Shown piece after piece: positions 8,314-17,527 of a DNA stretch of 53,541 bases. The notes below the pieces were generated by a model. The model was not told the DNA's origin and did no database searches. It saw only the letters and a list, made by a program, of their open reading frames with translations. The DNA comes from Burkholderiaceae bacterium. Its GTDB lineage: Bacteria > Pseudomonadota > Gammaproteobacteria > Burkholderiales > WYBJ01. A program made the position numbers and the translations under genes. Where the stretch lies: the NCBI GenBank assembly GCA_011525945.1, contig WYBJ01000080.1, positions 1 to 53,541 on the forward strand, in the 5' to 3' direction. Numbering within the stretch: the first letter of the stretch is position 1; every line of letters starts with the position of its first letter.

Positions 8314-9360
8314 CTAACGTAGCGGCTGGTCCCATAGATCGGGCGTCGGATTCGGCCGCGGCGCGGCCAGCCCGAAATGTCGATAGGCGCTGGGGGTGGC
8401 AATGCGCCCGCGAGGCGTGCGCTGCATATAGCCTTGCTGGATCAGGTACGGCTCCAGCACATCCTCGATCGTGTCGCGCTCCTCGCCGATCGCGGCGGCG
8501 AGGTTGTCCACCCCTACGGGTCCGCCGGCAAAGCGCTCGATCACGGCCATCAGGAGCTTGCGATCCATAAGATCCAGTCCGAGCGGATCGACATCGAGCA
8601 TGCGCAGCGCCGCATCGGCCACCTCGCGGGTGACCGCGCCTTCGGCTTTCACCTGCGCAAAGTCGCGCACGCGCCGCAGCAGACGGTTGGCGACACGCGG
8701 CGTACCGCGCGAGCGACGCGCGATCTCGGCCGCGCCGTCGGCATCGACTGCGACCTCGAGCAGGCTCGACGAGCGACACACGATCGTGGTGAGCTCATGC
8801 GCATTGTAGAACTCGAGTCGCGCGACGATGCCGAAGCGGTCGCGCAGCGGGTTCGTCAGCATTCCGGCGCGCGTGGTGGCGCCGACCAGCGTGAAAGGCG
8901 GCAGATCGAGCTTTACCGAACGCGCGGCCGGACCCTCGCCGATCATGATGTCGATCTGAAAATCCTCCAGCGCCGGGTAGAGTATCTCCTCCACGACCGG
9001 CGACAGGCGATGGATTTCGTCGATGAACAGTACGTCCATCGGCTCGAGGTTGGTGAGCAGCGCGGCCAGATCGCCCGCGCGCTCGAGCACGGGTCCGGAG
9101 GTCTGGCGCAGATTGACCCCCATTTCGCGCGCAACGATGTGGGCGAGCGTGGTCTTCCCCAGCCCCGGCGGACCGAACAGAAGCACATGATCGAGCGGCT
9201 CCTTGCGTCGCCGTGCCGCCTCGATGAAGATGCCGAGCTGCTCGCGCACCTTCTCCTGTCCGACATAGTCGGAAAGAAGCCGCGGCCGCAGCGCACGCTC
9301 CAGCGCTTCTTCCTGTGAGGTGAGGCGTGCGGCCGAGATGAGCCGGTCTGGTTCTAGCAT
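8314..9360 (-). CDS. ruvB: Holliday junction branch migration helicase RuvB
   Basis: AAA+ motor that drives branch migration with RuvA. Walker A is GPPGLGKT (residues 63-70), Walker B is [10 protein letters not shown], sensor 1 lies in the GATTRAG segment, and the C-terminal winged helix contains the [11 protein letters not shown] loop that contacts DNA. ATG 9360 ([10 protein letters not shown]) gives the normal 348 residues; the frame extends upstream but with an Arg-rich, non-homologous sequence. It follows ruvA with a 52-bp gap in the order yebC-ruvC-ruvA-ruvB. Confidence 0.98.
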   Translation of the reverse strand: MLEPDRLISAARLTSQEEALERALRPRLLSDYVGQEKVREQLGIFIEAARRRKEPLDHVLLFGPPGLGKTTLAHIVAREMGVNLRQTSGPVLERAGDLAALLTNLEPMDVLFIDEIHRLSPVVEEILYPALEDFQIDIMIGEGPAARSVKLDLPPFTLVGATTRAGMLTNPLRDRFGIVARLEFYNAHELTTIVCRSSSLLEVAVDADGAAEIARRSRGTPRVANRLLRRVRDFAQVKAEGAVTREVADAALRMLDVDPLGLDLMDRKLLMAVIERFAGGPVGVDNLAAAIGEERDTIEDVLEPYLIQQGYMQRTPRGRIATPSAYRHFGLAAPRPNPTPDLWDQPLR

Positions 9361-9412
9361 GATGCGCGATTGTAGGCCCGCGACCCGTGTCCGAGCACGA
9401 CGCTCCCGGCGT

Positions 9413-9994
9413 CTACGCCTTCGACAGCAGCCGCAGGCATTGCCGGATCGCTTCGCCGACCGCAACCGAGGGCTCGATCTGCCTTACCGCCCAGCTGGCC
9501 TCCTTGTCGCTGTATCCGAGCGCCAGCAAGGCATTCAGGACGTCAGTTCCGGGAACGAGCGCGGCCGATCCCGCTGGCGCACTCGCCGCCGCGGCCGGCA
9601 GCTTATCGCGCAACTCCAGCAGCAGCCGCTCCGCCGTCTTCTTGCCGATGCCCGGAATCTTCACCAACCGCCCGCCATCCTGCGTGCTCACGGCCTGCTG
9701 TAGGTCGGTGACCGAAAGTCCCGAAAGCACCGCCAGGGCGGTGCGCGCGCCGATGCCGCTGATGCGCAGCAACTGGCGAAACGCCGCGCGCTCGGCGTCG
9801 GTGCCGAACCCGAACAGCAGTTGCGCGTCCTCGCGCACCAACAAGTGCGTGTGGAGCACGACCTCCACACCAGTCTGCGGCAGGTTGTAGAACGTGCTCA
9901 TTGGCACGTCGATTTCGTAGGCCACACCGCGCACATCCACCAGGATCTGCGGCGGATTCTTCTCCAGCAATACGCCGCTCAAGCGCCCGATCAC
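9413..9994 (-). CDS. ruvA: Holliday junction protein RuvA
   Basis: Tetrameric junction-binding protein, 193 aa. The N-terminal OB fold begins [14 protein letters not shown]. Two helix-hairpin-helix motifs follow ([15 protein letters not shown] and [16 protein letters not shown]), and domain III at the C terminus ([15 protein letters not shown]) contacts RuvB. The start is GTG at 9994, fixed by homology to the usual MIGRL N terminus. It overlaps the end of ruvC by 4 nt (GTGA), showing coupling. Confidence 0.97.
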   Translation of the reverse strand: MIGRLSGVLLEKNPPQILVDVRGVAYEIDVPMSTFYNLPQTGVEVVLHTHLLVREDAQLLFGFGTDAERAAFRQLLRISGIGARTALAVLSGLSVTDLQQAVSTQDGGRLVKIPGIGKKTAERLLLELRDKLPAAAASAPAGSAALVPGTDVLNALLALGYSDKEASWAVRQIEPSVAVGEAIRQCLRLLSKA

Positions 9995-10557
9995 GCCGTG
10001 GCACCCCGGGACACGAGCCGCCCGCGCCGCAACCGGTAGCCGGCGGTGGCGAAGCGCCCGAGCCCCTGACCACCGTGCGCATGGCAAATCGCGCATGCGA
10101 GCGCGTCGGCGGCGTCGGATCCCGGTGCAGCGGCAAGATTCAGCAATCGACGCACCATCTCCTGCACCTGACCCTTGCCCGCGTGTCCAACGCCGACTAC
10201 CGCCTGTTTGATCTGCAGTGCGGTGTACTCCGCCACCGGCAAGCCGGACAGGACTGCGGCGCAGATCGCGGTGCCGCGCGCCTGACCCAGCAGCAGAGTG
10301 GATTGCGGGTTGACATTGACGAACACCTGCTCGATCGCGACCTGATGCGGGCCGTGGCGCGCGATCACTTCGCTCAAGCCTTCGAGGATGCTCTTTAGCC
10401 GTGACGGCAGCTCGGCGCCGACCGGGCGCACGCAGCCGCTCGCGACGTAGACAAGACGATTGCCGTCCCGGTCGAGGACGCCGTAGCCGGTCGTTCGCAA
10501 GCCAGGATCGATGCCGAGAATACGCGTGATGGCTGCTCCCGGATCGTCACTCGTCAA
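9991..10557 (-). CDS. ruvC: Crossover junction endonuclease RuvC
   Basis: Homodimeric resolvase. The acidic active site is present: Asp in LGIDPG, Glu in [13 protein letters not shown], and the C-terminal [14 protein letters not shown] with the last Asp. The start is uncertain. The usual N terminus would be [10 protein letters not shown], but here that codon is ATC (10530-10528), with GGGAG five bases before it. The nearest standard start is TTG at 10557, which lacks a ribosome site and overlaps yebC by 11 nt; it is used for the coordinates. True protein length is probably 179 aa. Confidence 0.95.
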   Translation of the reverse strand: MTSDDPGAAITRILGIDPGLRTTGYGVLDRDGNRLVYVASGCVRPVGAELPSRLKSILEGLSEVIARHGPHQVAIEQVFVNVNPQSTLLLGQARGTAICAAVLSGLPVAEYTALQIKQAVVGVGHAGKGQVQEMVRRLLNLAAAPGSDAADALACAICHAHGGQGLGRFATAGYRLRRGRLVSRGATA

Positions 10558-11272
10558 TCGCCGCCGTCGTATAGACGTCTTGCACATCGTCGATGCTTTC
10601 CAGGGCATCGAGCAGGCGCTGCATCTTGGCGCCGTCCTCGCCCCTGATCGCAGTCTCGCTGGTCGGCTTCATGGTGATCTCGGCAAGCTCGGGCTTGAAG
10701 CCACCCTGCTCCAGCGCCGCCTGCACGGCCATGAAGTCGTTGGGCGCGCTGATCACCTCGATGCTGCCGTCATCGTTGCTGACGACGTCCTCGGCACCCG
10801 CATCGAGCGCCACTTCCATCAGTTTGTCTTCGTTGGTCCCGGGGGCGAACACGAACTGCCCGCAATGCTTGAACAGGAAGGCGACCGATCCGTCCGTGCC
10901 CAGATTGCCGCCGTGCTTGCTGAAGGCATGGCGTACCTCCGCCACCGTGCGGGCCCGATTGTCGGTGAGGCAATCGACCATCACCGCGGCGCCGGCGATG
11001 CCGTAGCCCTCGTAGCGGATCTCCTCGTAGCTCACGCCTTCTAAGTCGCCCGTGCCGCGCTTGATCGCGCGCTCGATGTTGTCCTTGGGCATGTTCTCAC
11101 CCTGCGCCTTGTCGATCGCAAGGCGCAGGCGCGGATTGGAGTTGGGATCGGCGCCGCCCAGTTTCGCCGCCACGGTGATTTCCTTGATGAGACGGGTGAA
11201 CACCTTGCCGCGCTTTGCATCCTGCGCGGCCTTCTTGTGCTTGATGTTCGCCCACTTGCTATGACCGGCCAT
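10547..11272 (-). CDS. yebC: YebC/PmpR family protein
   Basis: A 241-residue member of the YebC/PmpR/TACO1 family, beginning [22 protein letters not shown] and continuing through the conserved [21 protein letters not shown]. Members have been described as transcriptional regulators and, more recently, as factors that help ribosomes at difficult sequences; which applies here cannot be told from sequence. It commonly lies upstream of ruvC, as here. ATG 11272 is fixed by the invariant MAGHSKW. Confidence 0.96.
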   Translation of the reverse strand: MAGHSKWANIKHKKAAQDAKRGKVFTRLIKEITVAAKLGGADPNSNPRLRLAIDKAQGENMPKDNIERAIKRGTGDLEGVSYEEIRYEGYGIAGAAVMVDCLTDNRARTVAEVRHAFSKHGGNLGTDGSVAFLFKHCGQFVFAPGTNEDKLMEVALDAGAEDVVSNDDGSIEVISAPNDFMAVQAALEQGGFKPELAEITMKPTSETAIRGEDGAKMQRLLDALESIDDVQDVYTTAAIDE

Positions 11273-11355
11273 GGTTTGAGTATTCCGGCGCGATTTCCGG
11301 TGCAAACCGCACCCGCGCGTTTACGAGCGTTCGAGGAGGCCCTCTACCCGATTGA

Positions 11356-11361
11356 TATAAT
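11356..11361 (+). promoter_or_regulatory. -10 box for the HerA-like ATPase gene
   Basis: A perfect TATAAT lies 26 nt before ATG 11388. A strong GGAGG (11376-11380) sits 7 nt before that ATG. No good -35 hexamer is visible at the normal distance. The 115-bp gap to yebC is divergent, so yebC must have its own promoter here too. Confidence 0.45.
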
Positions 11362-11387
11362 GAAAATTTTAGCACGGAGGGCGGGCC

Positions 11388-12917
11388 ATGCCAGAACCGA
11401 TTTTGCTCGGCAAGTGCGAGCACGAGTTGCATCTGCTGCCGGCGCTCGCCAACCGGCATGGCCTGATCGCAGGGGCGACCGGTACCGGCAAGACGGTGAC
11501 GCTGCAACGCTTGGCCGAGGGGTTCAGCATGATCGGCGTCCCGGTGTTCGTGGCTGACGTGAAGGGAGATCTCTCGGGCATCGGTCAAGCCGGCAAACCG
11601 ACCACCAAAATCGCCGAGCGCGTAACACAACTCGGCCTGGACCCGTTTCCCTACCGTGCCTGCCCGGTCGTGTTCTGGGACGTGTTCGGCACGCAAGGCA
11701 CCCCGGTGCGGGCGACCGTCTCGGAGATGGGGCCGCTGCTCATCGCCCGCATGCTCAATCTCAACGCCACGCAGCAAGGCGTGCTCACCGCAGTATTCAA
11801 GATCGCCGACGATTCCGGATTGCTGCTGCTCGACCTGAAAGACCTGCGCGCCATGCTCACGTTCGCCGGCGACAACGCAGCGCAGTTCAAGACCCGCTAC
11901 GGCAACATCTCGACCGCGAGCGTCGGCGCGATCCAGCGCGGCCTGCTTGAGCTCGAGCAACAAGGCGGTGAAGCGTTCTTCGGTGAGCCGGCGCTCGACA
12001 TCGCCGACCTGATGCAGACCGACTCCGACGGGCGCGGCGTCGTCAACGTCCTGGTCGCCGACAAGCTCATCAACGCGCCCAAGGTGTACGGCGTGTTCCT
12101 GTTGTGGCTGCTCTCGGAGCTGTTCGAGAACCTGCCCGAGGTGGGCGATCCGGACAAACCCGAGTTGGTGTTCTTCTTCGACGAGGCGCACCTGCTGTTC
12201 GACGATGCCCCGCAAGCGCTGCAGGACAAGATCGAGCAACTCGTTCGCCTCATCCGCTCCAAGGGAGTGGGCGTCTATTTCGTGACGCAGAATCCGCTCG
12301 ACATCCCGGAGACGGTGCTGGGGCAGCTCGGCAACCGCGTGCAGCATGCGCTGCGCGCATTCACGCCACGCGACGAGAAGGCGGTGAAGACCGCGGCGAG
12401 CACGCTGCGGCGCAATCCCAAACTCGACGTCGAGCGTGTCATCACCGAGCTTGCCGTGGGCGAAGCGCTGGTATCGCTGCTGGACGAGAAGGGGCGCCCG
12501 AATGTGGTCGAACGCGCCCTGATCGCGCCGCCGGGCAGCCGTATCGGCCCGGCCACGGCGCAGGAGCGCGCCGCGACCCTAGCCGCCTCGCCGATCGGTG
12601 CGCACTATGCGCAGAGGCTCGACCGCGAGTCCGCATACGAGCGGCTCAATGCGCGCCAACCCGCCACGGCACCGAAGGCCGAAACGCAGCCCGAAGCCGA
12701 ACAATCCGACGGCGGCGGCTCGTTGCTCGATCAGTTGGGCGGAATTTTCGGCGGCGGCAACGACATCCGCAACACCCGTTCGAGCGGCCGCGCGCGCGAA
12801 GGGGTGCTCGAAGCAGCAGCCAAGAGTGCTGCGCGCGCGATGGGCTCCGAGATGGGTCGTCAGATTCTGCGCGGCGTGCTGGGCTCGATCCTCGGCGGCA
12901 GCAGCCGGCGCCGTTGA
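11388..12917 (+). CDS. HerA-like helicase/ATPase (DUF853, YjgR-type)
   Basis: A 509-residue ATPase of the DUF853/HerA-like C-terminal family (E. coli YjgR type). Walker A is [10 protein letters not shown] (residues 29-38), Walker B is [11 protein letters not shown], and a downstream glutamine/arginine sensor region reads [29 protein letters not shown]. The C-terminal tail (from about 420) is Ala/Gly-rich with [15 protein letters not shown] and ends in RRR. The family is hexameric by analogy with HerA/FtsK; its substrate is unknown. It stands alone without a NurA-like nuclease. Confidence 0.9.
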   Translation: MPEPILLGKCEHELHLLPALANRHGLIAGATGTGKTVTLQRLAEGFSMIGVPVFVADVKGDLSGIGQAGKPTTKIAERVTQLGLDPFPYRACPVVFWDVFGTQGTPVRATVSEMGPLLIARMLNLNATQQGVLTAVFKIADDSGLLLLDLKDLRAMLTFAGDNAAQFKTRYGNISTASVGAIQRGLLELEQQGGEAFFGEPALDIADLMQTDSDGRGVVNVLVADKLINAPKVYGVFLLWLLSELFENLPEVGDPDKPELVFFFDEAHLLFDDAPQALQDKIEQLVRLIRSKGVGVYFVTQNPLDIPETVLGQLGNRVQHALRAFTPRDEKAVKTAASTLRRNPKLDVERVITELAVGEALVSLLDEKGRPNVVERALIAPPGSRIGPATAQERAATLAASPIGAHYAQRLDRESAYERLNARQPATAPKAETQPEAEQSDGGGSLLDQLGGIFGGGNDIRNTRSSGRAREGVLEAAAKSAARAMGSEMGRQILRGVLGSILGGSSRRR

Positions 12918-13852
12918 GCGTCCCGACCGAGCGCCCCGAAGGGCGCCGTTTCTGGGTCGGGATTATGCTGGTTCTGACCGCCTCGGTCGGCTTCTCGGCG
13001 CGGGGCGTTCTGGTGAAGCTCGCGTATCCCTACGGGGTGGATGCGATCACGCTCATGGCCTTGCGTATGATCTTCGCCCTGCCGTTCTTCGCCCTGATGG
13101 CGCTGCTTGCCGGATCGTCGCCGACGCCGATGCGACGCGCCGACTTCGCCACGCTGATCGGGCTGGGCTTCATCGGCTATTACCTGTCGAGCTATCTGTC
13201 GTTCCTTGGGCTCGTCTACATCCCGGCAAGCCTGGAGCGTTTGCTGCTCTACTTGACGCCCACGCTGGTCGTCCTGATGTCGGCGGTGGTGTTCAAGCAG
13301 CGCGTGCGCCGCCATCACGTCATCGCTCTGGCGATGACCTACGGCGGCATCATGCTGGTGATGGGCAACAGTCTGGTGCTGGCGCAGGAGACGCAGCCGC
13401 TGCTGATCGGTGGAACGCTCGTGTTCGTGAGCGCGCTCACGTATGCCGCCTATCTCATCGGCAGCGGCACGATCATCCCTCGGCTCGGATCGCTGCGCTT
13501 CACGGCCTACGCCTCGGGCGCTGCGTGCCTGTTCGCGATTGCCCAATTTGCGTTTACCCGCGACCTGGCGGCGCTCGACCTCCCGCTGCCGGTCTATCTC
13601 TACGGATTGGCGATGGCGCTAGTGTGCACCGTGCTACCGACTTGGATGATGGCTGAAGGCATCGGACGCATCGGCGCAAGCCAGGCGGCGATCGTGAGCT
13701 CCATCGGGCCCGTGTCGACGATCGTGCTGGCCGCCATCGTCTTGCACGAGCCGATCACGCTGGTGCAGGTGTGCGGGGCCGCGCTGGTACTCGCAGGCGT
13801 ATGGCTTGTGGGCGCCAAGCGCGAGCCGTCGCCAGCCGAGAAACCGGGATAG
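12914..13852 (+). CDS. EamA/DMT-family transporter
   Basis: A 312-residue drug/metabolite transporter with ten predicted membrane helices in two EamA repeats of five (about residues 17-150 and 165-300). TTG 12914 overlaps the ATPase stop (TTGA) and keeps the first helix whole; ATG 12965 would begin inside that helix. It is presumably cotranscribed with the upstream ATPase. Substrate cannot be predicted; members export amino acids, metabolites or toxic compounds. Confidence 0.85.
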   Translation: MSVPTERPEGRRFWVGIMLVLTASVGFSARGVLVKLAYPYGVDAITLMALRMIFALPFFALMALLAGSSPTPMRRADFATLIGLGFIGYYLSSYLSFLGLVYIPASLERLLLYLTPTLVVLMSAVVFKQRVRRHHVIALAMTYGGIMLVMGNSLVLAQETQPLLIGGTLVFVSALTYAAYLIGSGTIIPRLGSLRFTAYASGAACLFAIAQFAFTRDLAALDLPLPVYLYGLAMALVCTVLPTWMMAEGIGRIGASQAAIVSSIGPVSTIVLAAIVLHEPITLVQVCGAALVLAGVWLVGAKREPSPAEKPG

Positions 13853-13885
13853 ACGCCGGCCTATCCAACCGGCGACTGCTTGTGT

Positions 13886-14680
13886 TCAGCGGTACGCGGC
13901 GGTGTTCCACGTGTGAACCTCGTCCACGCCCTCCTTGCACCACGCGTGCAGCGCGTCGTAGAGCACCATGCCGTGCGCGAGCATCTCGCGGTCGTCCGGA
14001 AACACTCGCGATAGCCCGAGCGAGATGGCGGCAAGCCCGGGCGCCTGTGCGGCAAGTTCGAGCTTGCCCGTATCGGCGCCGCGCACAATGCGAGCGAGGT
14101 GCTCGAGTGCCGGATCGGCGCCGAGCCCGTAGTGCCTGACGAAGGCATCGAAGCTGCAGAGCTCCCCGTCGTGCGTGAAATGCACGCCGGGCACGTCGTA
14201 CGGAACCGCGTCGCTTTGCTTCGCGACGTCGCCGACTGTCTTCGGCGGCACGTACAGGAACTCGGCGTCTCGATCGACGAAGCGCCGAATCAGCCAGGGG
14301 CAAGCGACTCGGTCGATCTTGGGCCGCTCGCGCGTCACCCAGCGCGTGCTCGCCGCGCAAGGTTTCGGGTCGAGCGCTCCGCCGTTTGCCTTCCACGCCT
14401 CGATTCCGCCCTCGAGGTAGCGCGCGCGGATGCCGCGTACGGCGAGCGTTTTCGCCACACGCTGGCTCACCTCGTGACCGTGTACGCAGTAGACGACGGC
14501 CTCGGCGGCTCGCGGCAGCGTCGATGCCCACTCGTGCACCGCTTCGGGATCACGCCTCAGCGCGCCCGCGATCGTCTCGCCTGCGGCCTGGAAAGCGGGC
14601 TTGCGGCGCACATCGAGCACAAGCGAGGCGCCTGCGCCGGATAGGATCGACTGCAGCTCGGAAACGGCAATCGCGTTCAT
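13886..14680 (-). CDS. Rhodanese-ChrB fusion protein
   Basis: Two domains. Residues 1-105 are a rhodanese-like fold (LVLDVRRKPAF, then VVYCVHGHEVSQ with the active-site Cys in YCVHGHE). Residues 115-260 match the ChrB C-terminal domain (RPKIDRVACPWLIRRFVDRD, VPGVHFTHDGELCSFDAFV, VDEVHTWNTAAYR). ChrB-type domains are linked to chromate resistance, proposed as sensor or chromate-handling module; a rhodanese could move sulfane sulfur or act on an oxyanion. The gene lies 4 bp after chrA on the same strand and is surely coexpressed. Confidence 0.87.
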   Translation of the reverse strand: MNAIAVSELQSILSGAGASLVLDVRRKPAFQAAGETIAGALRRDPEAVHEWASTLPRAAEAVVYCVHGHEVSQRVAKTLAVRGIRARYLEGGIEAWKANGGALDPKPCAASTRWVTRERPKIDRVACPWLIRRFVDRDAEFLYVPPKTVGDVAKQSDAVPYDVPGVHFTHDGELCSFDAFVRHYGLGADPALEHLARIVRGADTGKLELAAQAPGLAAISLGLSRVFPDDREMLAHGMVLYDALHAWCKEGVDEVHTWNTAAYR

Positions 14681-14684
14681 TCGG

Positions 14685-15866
14685 TCACCCCTTCAGCAGC
14701 GGATAAAGGATCAGGCCGGCCGCCGCAGCCGCAGCAATGACCGCGGGTTCGGGCAGCTTCTTCAGCTTCCACAGAAGCAGCGTCGCGATGAGCGCGATGG
14801 CGAGGCTCGGTAGGTCGATGATCGAGCGCTTTCCCAGCACCACGACCGCACCCGCGATCGTTCCGATCGCGGCGGCCGTGACGCCATCCACGAACGCCAC
14901 GATGCTGGGTCGCTTGCCATGCTTGCGGAAGTAGGGCGCGGGAAAGATCGTGAGCAAATAGCACGGCAGGAAGGTCGCAAGCGCGGCGACGATCGCACCC
15001 GCGATTCCCGCTACCAGGTAGCCGATGAAGCCGACCGTGATGACTACGGGGCCAGGCGTGATCATCGCAACCGCGACCGCGTCGACGAACTGCCGCTCGT
15101 TCAGCCACTGATGGTCGTTCACGACACCGCCGTACAGGAACGGCACGATCGCGAGGCCGCTGCCGAACACGAACGCGCCCGCCTCCGAAAAGAAGATTGC
15201 GATCTGCGCGAGCACGCCAAAGTCTGCTACCGACGCGACGCTCGCGGCGGTCGGCAGCTCGGCGGCGAGCGCGAGGGTCGTCGGGCCCGGACTGAACGGT
15301 TTCGGTCTCACCTTCACCAGCCAGACGAAGACGCCGGCGGCGAGGAAGAGCGCGACGCTTTCCGATTCGGTGACGACCGTCCAGACGAATCCCGCAGCGA
15401 AGATCGCCCACAGCAGCTTGTCCTTGCCAACGCTTTTGGTCGTGAGCTTGTACGCGCCGATCGCGATGATTCCGATGACTGCCGCGCCGACGCCGTAGAA
15501 CACCGCCTGCATCCATGTGAGCCCGCCGTAGGCCACGTACGCCATGCCGAGCGCGATCACCATGAAGAACGACGGCAACACGAAGGCCACACCGACGAGC
15601 GTAGCGCCGAGGTTGCCGTAGTGGACGAAACCGAGGTAGATCGCGAGCTGCGCCGCGAGCGGCCCCGGCATCAACTGCGCGAGCGTGAGTCCCTCCTTGT
15701 AGTCGCCCTCCGAGATCCATTTTCTGCTCTCGACCAGGTCGCGGTACATGTAACCGCAGAGCGCCACCGGCCCGCCGAAGCCGACGCTGCCGAGCTTCGT
15801 CATGTACCCGACCATTTGCCAGAGCGAGTAGGCGGGTGTTGTTGCCGTCGGGTCTTTCTCGACCAT
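14685..15866 (-). CDS. chrA: Chromate transporter ChrA
   Basis: Long-chain CHR family protein, 393 aa, made of two homologous halves. Each half has the chromate_transp signature: SVGFGGPVALCGYMYRDLV with TLAQLMPGPLAAQLA in the first, SEAGAFVFGSGLAIVPFL with AMITPGPVVITVGFIG in the second. The predicted role is proton-linked efflux of chromate from the cytoplasm. It is divergent from chrB (194-bp gap) and followed by the rhodanese-ChrB gene. Sulfate may compete as substrate, as in other family members. Confidence 0.95.
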   Translation of the reverse strand: MVEKDPTATTPAYSLWQMVGYMTKLGSVGFGGPVALCGYMYRDLVESRKWISEGDYKEGLTLAQLMPGPLAAQLAIYLGFVHYGNLGATLVGVAFVLPSFFMVIALGMAYVAYGGLTWMQAVFYGVGAAVIGIIAIGAYKLTTKSVGKDKLLWAIFAAGFVWTVVTESESVALFLAAGVFVWLVKVRPKPFSPGPTTLALAAELPTAASVASVADFGVLAQIAIFFSEAGAFVFGSGLAIVPFLYGGVVNDHQWLNERQFVDAVAVAMITPGPVVITVGFIGYLVAGIAGAIVAALATFLPCYLLTIFPAPYFRKHGKRPSIVAFVDGVTAAAIGTIAGAVVVLGKRSIIDLPSLAIALIATLLLWKLKKLPEPAVIAAAAAAGLILYPLLKG

Positions 15867-16015
15867 CAGATGATCTGCCTATCCGAGAATGAAAACGAGC
15901 TTCCCGCGCTTGGGGCGAAGCGTCCTCGATGCCGGGTGTCTGCACCGACCCAGCCAGGGAGATGATCCCCGCGTGGAGCAAGTTAGGGCGGATGCCGACG
16001 AGAGACAACAGATTC

Positions 16016-16042
16016 TTGTCAATTTCATCACTTTTATGTGAT
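16016..16042 (+). promoter_or_regulatory. Putative chrB promoter with palindromic operator
   Basis: TTGTCA (16016-16021) could serve as a -35 element for chrB. A perfect inverted repeat ATCAC-N6-GTGAT (16027-16042) lies in the presumed spacer/-10 region, about 20 nt before ATG 16061. A repressor bound here would block the chrB promoter; ChrB itself is a candidate. The -10 hexamer is poor. Confidence 0.4.
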
Positions 16043-16060
16043 ATCAATAACGAGACAGTG

Positions 16061-17005
16061 ATGAACTTCTCGGCCCTCGTCCTGAGCCTCCCGACGCGCA
16101 ACTCGACGCTGCGCATGCGGGTCTGGCGCGCGTTGAAGGAGCACGGCTGCGGGGTTCTGCGCGACGGTGTCTACCTGCTGCCCGAGAGCCACGCGGATGC
16201 TCTGGAGGGTATCGAGGCCGATATCCGTGCATGCGGCGGTTTCGCAACGAGGCTCGCGCTGAAGGCCCGCGGCGACGCGCAACTCGGCGAGTTCCGCGAA
16301 CTGTTCGACCGCGGCGCGGACTACGGTGTGCTGGCTCGACGCATCGACGCCGCCAAGGCCTCGCTCGCCCGCCTCGGCTCGCGCCGCGCCCAGACCGAAG
16401 TTCGTCGTGTCGAGAAAGCGCTGCCAAAGCTCGCGGCAATCGATTTCTTCGCCGGCGAGGCGAAGGGCGAGGCACAGAATGCGCTGGCCACGCTCAAGTC
16501 CGCGTACCAGGCGATGTACTCGGGCGGCGAGCCGCGCTTCTCGCGGCGCCCGCTTCGGCGCGTCGATCCGGCGCGCTATCGCAAGCGCGTCTGGGCGACA
16601 CGCGAATCGCCTTGGGTGGATCGACTCGCCAGCGCCTGGCTCATTCGCCGCTTCATCGACCGGGAGGCGAAATTCGCCTGGATCACGCGCCCGAGCGAAT
16701 GCCCGAAGAAGGCAGTCGGCTTCGACTTCGACGGCGCCGAGTTCACGCACGTCAGCAAGCGCGTCACGTTCGAGGTGCTGCTCACCAGCTTTTCGCTCGA
16801 AACGGATCTTGCCCTCGCCGCGATCGGCGCCGCGGTCCACTTTCTGGATGTAGGCGGAATTCCGGTCGCGGACGCGAAAGCGCTCGAGACGATGCTGAAA
16901 GGGGCGAGAGCAAACGTGCGCAGCGACGATGCACTGCTCACTGCGGCCAGCCGCATCTTCGACCTGCTCTACGCGGGCTACAGGGCCGGCGCGGCGATGA
17001 AGTAA
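16061..17005 (+). CDS. chrB: Chromate resistance regulator ChrB
   Basis: A 314-residue ChrB with both halves. The N-terminal domain opens MNFSALVLSLPTRNSTLRMR and continues WRALKEHGCGVLRDGVYLLP. The C-terminal ChrB domain shows SPWVDRLASAWLIRRFIDRE, GFDFDGAEFTHVSKRVTFEVL and the terminal AASRIFDLLYAGY. ChrB proteins act as chromate-responsive regulators of chrA in other bacteria. ATG 16061 was chosen because the upstream part of the frame crosses the promoter and resembles nothing. It shares the C-terminal domain with the rhodanese-ChrB at 13886. Confidence 0.9.
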   Translation: MNFSALVLSLPTRNSTLRMRVWRALKEHGCGVLRDGVYLLPESHADALEGIEADIRACGGFATRLALKARGDAQLGEFRELFDRGADYGVLARRIDAAKASLARLGSRRAQTEVRRVEKALPKLAAIDFFAGEAKGEAQNALATLKSAYQAMYSGGEPRFSRRPLRRVDPARYRKRVWATRESPWVDRLASAWLIRRFIDREAKFAWITRPSECPKKAVGFDFDGAEFTHVSKRVTFEVLLTSFSLETDLALAAIGAAVHFLDVGGIPVADAKALETMLKGARANVRSDDALLTAASRIFDLLYAGYRAGAAMK

Positions 17006-17182
17006 TCGATATCACCCGCGCCGGGCATACGAGTCGCACCTCGCATGCTGCGAGCGGTATTGCACTACCCCCTTGTGGCGCTGGCAGGCCGGGGATTCAG
17101 CGCCTTCGCGCAGCACGTCGTGTGCCGCGCTCGGGCGCCGTTACTACTACACCCGGGCGCATTGGCGTGACTCTCCTGGCAG
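17006..17182. other. Gap between convergent chrB and bTHX genes
   Basis: No coding frame. Two hairpins are visible: CTCGCA-TGC-TGCGAG at 17040-17054 and a 9-bp stem GCGCTCGGG/CCCGGGCGC (one G-U pair, 17-nt loop) at 17127-17160. Neither is followed by a T-tract, so they are at most weak terminators for chrB. Confidence 0.3.
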
Positions 17183-17320
17183 CTAGCTGCTTCGCCGGCC
17201 GGGTGCTTTGGCGGCCGGCTGAGCGGTGCCGGCGCTCTTCTTCGCCTTGTGCGGGCGGGTCTTGCCGTAGCTGCCCTTGAAGATTTTGCCCTTGCGGGTG
17301 CGTGCGTCGCCTCGTCCCAT
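17183..17320 (-). CDS. 30S ribosomal protein bTHX
   Basis: A 45-residue, very basic protein beginning MGRGDARTRKGKIFKGSYGK, the signature of ribosomal protein THX (Thx), which binds a cavity at the top of the 30S head. The rest (TRPHKAKKSAGTAQPAAKAPGRRSS) is a Lys/Ala/Pro tail of variable length in the family. GGAG lies 7 nt before the ATG at 17320. Longer in-frame starts upstream would cross the promoter. Confidence 0.88.
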   Translation of the reverse strand: MGRGDARTRKGKIFKGSYGKTRPHKAKKSAGTAQPAAKAPGRRSS

Positions 17321-17370
17321 ATCTACTCCAGCTCTGTCGGTGTCCTGCTCTTGTCGCGTGCGGCCGGCCG

Positions 17371-17399
17371 ATGATAGGCACCTTGCCGGCAATTGTCAC
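17371..17399 (-). promoter_or_regulatory. Sigma-70-like promoter of the bTHX gene
   Basis: On the minus strand GTGACA (17399-17394), a 17-nt spacer and TATCAT (17376-17371): five of six matches to each consensus hexamer. Predicted initiation lies about 45 nt before the bTHX start. Confidence 0.55.
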
Positions 17400-17527
17400 T
17401 CTCTCGTATCGAACGCTCGCCCGGACATCGGGCGAATCACCACGTCGCTCGCTCTGGCGACGTCGATCTGTCGCTCGCCGGGCACCGCATGATGGACGAT
17501 GATATCCGCATGCCCGGACACGGGGAT

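Noticed and set aside
11259..12347. Long minus-strand frame opposite the HerA-like ATPase
   Set aside because: Arg/His/Glu-rich translation with no domain; it lies fully antisense to a gene with Walker motifs. A GC-rich shadow.
12104..12913. N-terminal extension of the EamA frame inside the ATPase gene
   Set aside because: Out of frame with the ATPase and Arg-rich; the transporter begins at TTG 12914.
14919..15965. 348-codon plus-strand frame opposite chrA
   Set aside because: Charged low-complexity sequence; chrA on the other strand is certain.
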